Positions 4,782-8,005 of a stretch of DNA of 8,005 bases are shown here, piece by piece. Made by a program: the position numbers and the translations under genes. Numbering within the stretch: the first letter of the stretch is position 1; each line of letters opens with the position of its first letter. The notes under the pieces are model-generated. The model was not told the origin of the DNA. It saw only the letters and a program-made list of their open reading frames with translations, and did no database searches. The DNA is from Actinomycetota bacterium. GTDB lineage: Bacteria; Actinomycetota; Thermoleophilia; Gaiellales; Gaiellaceae. The DNA lies in contig JACDGR010000141.1 of assembly GCA_013821525.1 (NCBI GenBank), positions 1 to 8,005 on the forward strand, read 5' to 3'.

Positions 4782-6977
4782 ATGGCTGTGCTCGAACGGC
4801 ATCAGGATCTCGTCGACGAGCTGATCGCCGAGGTCGAGTCCTACAAGCCCGACGTCGACCGGGAGCTCCTCACCCGGGCGTTTCACTACGCGGCCAACGC
4901 CCATTCGGGGCAGCTGCGGCAGTCAGGGCAGGAGTTCATCTACCACCCATGGGGCGCGGCGAAGATCCTGGCGGGTTTGCAGCTCGACGAGGCGACGCTG
5001 GCGGCAGCGTTGTTGCACGACGTGGTCGAGGACACCGGCGTCGACATCGATGAGCTCCGCGCCGAGTTCGGTGAGGAGATCGCGCTGCTCGTCCAGGGCG
5101 TCACGAAGCTGACGCGTGTCTCGTTCCAGAGCCGCGAGCATGCGGAGGCCGAGAACTACCGCAAGCTGATCGTCGCGATGGCAGACGACATCCGCGTGAT
5201 CCTGATCAAGCTGGCCGACCGTCTCCACAACCTGCGCACGATCGAATACCTGGGCAAGCAGAAGCAGGTGCAGAAGGCGCGCGAGACCCTCGAGGTCTAT
5301 GCGCCGCTTGCCCACCGTCTCGGTATCCACGCGCTCAAGTGGGAGCTCGAGGATCTCGCATTTCAGACGCTGCATCCGCGCAAGTACGAGGAGATCAAGC
5401 AGATGGTCTCCGAGCGCCGCACCGACCGTGAGGAGCACGTGCGCGAAGCGGCGATGGTGCTGCAGAAGGAGCTCGACAAGGTCGACATTCCGGCGGACAT
5501 CTCGGGGCGCGCGAAGCACTTCTATTCGATCTACGACAAGATGGCCAAGAAGGGTCGCGAGTTCAACGAGATCTACGACCTGACGGCGATGCGCGTGATC
5601 GCCGAGCGCAGCGGCGACGAGGGAACGCGCGACTGTTACGGCGCGCTCGGTCTCATCCACTCGTTGTGGAAGCCGATGCCCGGACGCTTCAAGGACTTCA
5701 TCGCGATGCCGAAGTTCAACGCGTACCAGGCGTTGCACACGACGGTGATCGGGCCACAGGGGCGGCCGCTCGAGATTCAGGTGCGCACGCGCGAGATGCA
5801 TGAGACCGCCGAGTACGGCGTCGCCGCGCACTGGTTGTACAAACGCGGCAGGAAGCAGAAGGACGCAGAGTGGGTCGCCTGGGTGAAGCAGCTGATGGAC
5901 GAGGGGACGACCGACGAGGCAGACCCGCGCGAGTTCATGAAGACGTTCCGTACCGATCTGTTCGAGGAAGAGGTGCATGTCTTCACGCCGAAGGGCCAAG
6001 TCAAGACGCTGCCCGCCGGCGCGACGCCGATCGACTTCGCCTACGCCGTGCACACGGATGTCGGTCATCGCACGGTCGGCGCGAAGATCAACGGGCGCAT
6101 CGTCCCGTTGCACTACCAGCTGAAGAACGGCGACTTCGTGGAGATCCTGACCTCGAAACAGGGGCGCGGGCCGTCACGCGACTGGATGTCGCTGGCGAAG
6201 AGCTCGCGAGCGCGCAACAAGATCCGGCAGTGGTTCTCGCGCGAGACGCGTGAGGACGCCGAGCACAAGGGGCGTGAGGCGCTCGAGCAGGCGTTGAAGT
6301 CGCAGAACTTGCCGTTTGCGAAGCTGCGCGGTTCCTCGACGCTCGCGCAGGTGATCAGGGACAGTGGATTCAAGAAGGCGGAGGACTTCTACCTGGCGCT
6401 CGGCTCCGGGAAGCTCCAGCCGGGCGCGATCGTCAACAAGGTGATCCAGCGGTTGAAGACCGAGCAGGTCGCCGAGGAGGCGCCGGTTGTCAAGACGCCG
6501 CGTGCGCGCGAGACGGTGCAGGGCGCGGACATGGGGGTCGTCGTGCCGGGCGTCACCGACGTGCTCGTGCGGCTCGCGAAGTGCTGCACGCCGGTGCCGG
6601 GCGACGAGATCGTGGGCTACATCTCACTCGGCAAGGGAATCACGATCCATCGCGACGACTGTCCGAACGTGAAGGCGCTGCGCCGGAACCCTGAGCGGCT
6701 GACGCCGGTCGAGTGGGACGGCGCCGTGACGACGAAGAGCTTCCGGGTGCAGATCGCGGTCGACTCGTGGGATCGGCCGCGCCTGCTCGAGGACGTTGCC
6801 CGCACGTTTGCAGAGCACGGCGCGAACATCGTTAGCTACGGCGGTGTGGTCGAGGATCAGCTTGCGAAGAACCGCTACACGGCCGAGGTCGGCGACCTGA
6901 AGGGTCTCCGGTCCCTGCTGACGTCGCTGCGCAACCTCGAGGCCGTGTTCGACGCGTACCGCGTTACGCCGTCGTAG
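4782..6977 (+). CDS. rel: Bifunctional (p)ppGpp synthetase/hydrolase Rel
   Basis: Rel makes (p)ppGpp from ATP and GDP/GTP on starved ribosomes and hydrolyses it otherwise, setting the stringent response. The 731-residue protein has the full long-RSH order. The N-terminal HD hydrolase domain has His55 in FIYHP, HD at 79-80, ED at 83-84 and Asp146 in LIKLADRLHNLR. The synthetase domain (about 240-350) has EIYDLTAMRVI, GRFKDF (302-305, the RXKD form typical of bifunctional enzymes), YQALHT (315-320) and EIQVRTREMH. The TGS domain spans about 397-460 (VHVFTPKGQVKTLPAGATPIDFAYAVH), followed by a helical linker. A Cys-containing region has AKCCTPVPGDEIVGY (Cys601, Cys602), and a C-terminal ACT domain covers about 653-731. 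Both active sites look intact. ATG 4782 is chosen over the in-frame GTG 4761 because the -10 box lies between them. The methyltransferase follows one base after the stop. Confidence 0.97.
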   Translation: MAVLERHQDLVDELIAEVESYKPDVDRELLTRAFHYAANAHSGQLRQSGQEFIYHPWGAAKILAGLQLDEATLAAALLHDVVEDTGVDIDELRAEFGEEIALLVQGVTKLTRVSFQSREHAEAENYRKLIVAMADDIRVILIKLADRLHNLRTIEYLGKQKQVQKARETLEVYAPLAHRLGIHALKWELEDLAFQTLHPRKYEEIKQMVSERRTDREEHVREAAMVLQKELDKVDIPADISGRAKHFYSIYDKMAKKGREFNEIYDLTAMRVIAERSGDEGTRDCYGALGLIHSLWKPMPGRFKDFIAMPKFNAYQALHTTVIGPQGRPLEIQVRTREMHETAEYGVAAHWLYKRGRKQKDAEWVAWVKQLMDEGTTDEADPREFMKTFRTDLFEEEVHVFTPKGQVKTLPAGATPIDFAYAVHTDVGHRTVGAKINGRIVPLHYQLKNGDFVEILTSKQGRGPSRDWMSLAKSSRARNKIRQWFSRETREDAEHKGREALEQALKSQNLPFAKLRGSSTLAQVIRDSGFKKAEDFYLALGSGKLQPGAIVNKVIQRLKTEQVAEEAPVVKTPRARETVQGADMGVVVPGVTDVLVRLAKCCTPVPGDEIVGYISLGKGITIHRDDCPNVKALRRNPERLTPVEWDGAVTTKSFRVQIAVDSWDRPRLLEDVARTFAEHGANIVSYGGVVEDQLAKNRYTAEVGDLKGLRSLLTSLRNLEAVFDAYRVTPS

Positions 6978-6978
6978 G

Positions 6979-7773
6979 GTGACGCGGATCGATCCGGTCG
7001 CGGCGGCGGGCTTCGGCGCGGGCGCTGACGTCTACGAGCGTGCGCGGCCGTCATATCCGGCCGCCGCGGTCGAGTGGCTCGCCGAGCGTTGCGGCATCGG
7101 GCGCGGCGCGGTCGTCGCGGACGTCGGGGCAGGCACGGGCAAGCTGACGAGGCTCCTCGTCCCGACGGGTGCCCGTGTCGTTGCGGTCGAGCCGGTTCCT
7201 GCGATGCGAGCGAAACTGCGCGAGACGACGCCAGAAGTGGAGGTGGTCGACGGGACGGCCGAATCTCTGCCGTTCGCCGATGGCGAGCTCGACGTGATCA
7301 CCGTGGCGCAGGCCTTCCACTGGTTCGACCACGACGTAGCGCTGCCTGAGCTGCACCGCGTGCTGCGGCCCGGAGGCTCGCTCGTGCTCGTCTGGAACAT
7401 GCGCGACCTCACCGCCGAGCTTCAGGTAGGTGTCGAAGAGCTGCTCGGGGCGGTTCGGTCTGGCCCCGACGCGCAGCGGCAAAGCGCGTGGCGTGCGCCG
7501 CTCGAGCGCTCGCTCCTCTTCGGCGAGGCGGAGACCGGTGCGTGGCGCTTCGACCAGCCGATGACCGCTCAGGGGCTGTGTGATCGTGTCGCGTCGACGT
7601 CCTACGTGGCGGTGCTGCCGGATGCGGAGCGCCAGGCGCTCGAGCGGCGTGTCCGGGCTCTCGCCGCGGGCCGGGAGGAGCCGTTCGCGTTGAGCTACCT
7701 GACGGAGGTCGCTGTGATCCCTCGGACGGGTGATCGAGGGGACGCAGAGGGGGGTACCTCGATCAAGGGATAG
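6979..7773 (+). CDS. Class I SAM-dependent methyltransferase
   Basis: This 264-residue protein is a cytosolic class I (Methyltransf_11-like) methyltransferase that would move a methyl group from S-adenosylmethionine to an unknown acceptor. The SAM-binding motif I is VADVGAGTGKLTRLL (46-60). The acidic residue ending beta 2 is Glu71 in VVAVEPVPAM. Motif II/III elements follow: DGTAESLPFADGELDVITV, then AQAFHWFDHD (110-119) and LHRVLRPGGSLVLVWN (125-140). The N-terminal FGAGADVYERARPSYP is typical of this subgroup. Start GTG 6979 is one base after the rel stop, so it is probably co-transcribed and coupled with rel. The family usually ends soon after a segment like SYLTEVAVIPR (239-249). The last 15 residues (TGDRGDAEGGTSIKG) look like read-through of a repeat-rich, possibly rearranged 3' end near the IS. 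Confidence 0.9.
   Translation: MTRIDPVAAAGFGAGADVYERARPSYPAAAVEWLAERCGIGRGAVVADVGAGTGKLTRLLVPTGARVVAVEPVPAMRAKLRETTPEVEVVDGTAESLPFADGELDVITVAQAFHWFDHDVALPELHRVLRPGGSLVLVWNMRDLTAELQVGVEELLGAVRSGPDAQRQSAWRAPLERSLLFGEAETGAWRFDQPMTAQGLCDRVASTSYVAVLPDAERQALERRVRALAAGREEPFALSYLTEVAVIPRTGDRGDAEGGTSIKG
7719..7765 (+). repeat. Overlapping inverted repeats at the methyltransferase 3' end
   Basis: TGATCGAGG (7731-7739) and CCTCGATCA (7757-7765) form a perfect nine-pair stem with a 17-base loop. CCCTCG (7719-7724) and CGAGGG (7735-7740) form a competing six-pair stem that uses the same CGAGG. The pair ends six bases before the TAG at 7771-7773. No T-run follows, so a classical intrinsic terminator is not supported, but a structured 3' end is. 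Confidence 0.4.
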
Positions 7774-7892
7774 CGCGTCCTGGCTCTGTCTCCTACAACG
7801 TGAGCGGAGGGGGAGACGTGGGCTGCGCCGCCCGTTCGGCCGGGAGAGGGCTTGAGCGGGCGGGGCGCCCCGTTGTCGGGCGGGCGGTGGGG
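7774..7892. other. Non-coding stretch between methyltransferase and transposase
   Basis: I find no gene in these 119 bases. They probably hold the chromosome/IS junction and the non-coding end of the element. TGTCTCCTACAACGTGAG from 7787 begins with TGT as IS481-type terminal repeats usually do, and is the best candidate for the element's end. It contains GTCTCC (7788-7793), which pairs with GGAGAC (7812-7817). A 12-bp perfect palindrome, CGGGGCGCCCCG, lies at 7861-7872. The junction cannot be fixed without the other end of the element. Confidence 0.35.
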
Positions 7893-8005
7893 CTAGTTGT
7901 AGTTCCTAACGAGGTTGTTCAGTCTTGAGGCCGGTGGCTGGTGGCTGAGGCTGCCGTGTCGTCGTCGGTAGTTGTAGCGGTCGAGGTAGGGGGCGAGTGC
8001 GGCGG
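7787..8005 (-). mobile_element. IS481-family insertion sequence, 3' end only, boundary uncertain
   Basis: The transposase C-terminus at 7893-8005 shows that an insertion sequence continues past the right edge. The left limit is set at the TGT of 7787 as a guess based on the usual TG...CA ends of this family. The second terminal repeat and any target-site duplication are outside the window. Confidence 0.5.
7893..8005 (-). CDS. IS481-family transposase, C-terminal fragment
   Basis: The minus strand enters from the right edge in frame and ends at TAG 7895-7893, giving 36 residues. Segments read ALAPYLDRYNYRRRHG, SLSHQPPASRL and NNLVRNYN. This matches the conserved end of IS481-type DDE transposases (rve domain): a YN-x-RR-x-HGSL block, then PPxxRL, then a terminal NN...NYx. 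The catalytic DDE residues lie upstream, beyond the window, so intactness cannot be judged. The gene is cut only by the window edge as far as can be seen. It points toward the methyltransferase gene tail to tail. An IS3-family integrase is a less likely alternative, since the NNxxxNY ending is characteristic of IS481. Confidence 0.8.
   Translation of the reverse strand, partial: AALAPYLDRYNYRRRHGSLSHQPPASRLNNLVRNYN

Noticed and set aside
4923..6113. 396-residue open frame on the minus strand
   Set aside because: It is antisense to rel, which has all expected domains; the minus frame shows no family features.
7858..7892. Possible G-quadruplex (several G3-4 runs)
   Set aside because: One loop is 12 bases and the window is GC-rich throughout, so such runs are expected by composition.
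1..8005. tRNA or rRNA genes, CRISPR arrays, riboswitches, toxin-antitoxin or defence modules
   Set aside because: No cloverleaf, spaced direct repeats, known aptamer cores or recognisable toxin/defence domains were seen on reading both strands.

Overview
The window is GC-rich, with strongly G/C-ending codons and several start codons placed directly behind TANNNT boxes. Gene content (bifunctional Rel, RecJ, a PG_binding_4/YkuD-type L,D-transpeptidase, an IS481-type transposase) and this promoter style suggest a high-GC actinobacterium. A deep-branching Thermoleophilia-like lineage is my best guess, made from recall of similar proteins and not from any search.

Layout. Positions 1-1878 hold mostly minus-strand genes: a membrane protein cut by the left edge (1-230), directly preceded in its operon by an unrecognised 158-residue protein (231-707), and an exported L,D-transpeptidase (934-1878). 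A small plus-strand gene for a two-helix membrane protein (720-944) sits between them. It is divergent from one neighbour by 12 bp and overlaps the end of the other by 11 bp. A divergent intergenic region (1879-1978) separates the transpeptidase from recJ.

Positions 1979-7773 carry a plus-strand series: recJ, a cupin-TPR protein (3913-4554), rel (4782-6977) and a class I methyltransferase (6979-7773) one base behind rel. A 42-residue, very basic putative protein lies on the minus strand (4551-4679) between the cupin gene and rel, tail to tail with the first and divergent from the second. The right edge (7893-8005) is the C-terminus of an IS481-family transposase, minus strand, so the chromosomal segment is interrupted there by a mobile element.

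How the genes fit together. RecJ (5'-3' single-strand exonuclease for repair) and Rel ((p)ppGpp synthetase/hydrolase) are housekeeping genes that lie close together in many bacteria, often as recJ-apt-rel. Here a cupin-TPR gene occupies the apt position. The L,D-transpeptidase crosslinks peptidoglycan outside the membrane and is divergent from recJ.

I do not see a new multi-gene system. The least ordinary signals are regulatory: palindromes in the promoters of the cupin gene and of rel, an inverted repeat between two start codons 12 bp apart, and an odd recJ start region with a nine-codon upstream frame ending in CTGA over a possible CTG start. The unknown genes at 231-707, 720-944 and 4551-4679 are the main unassigned proteins.
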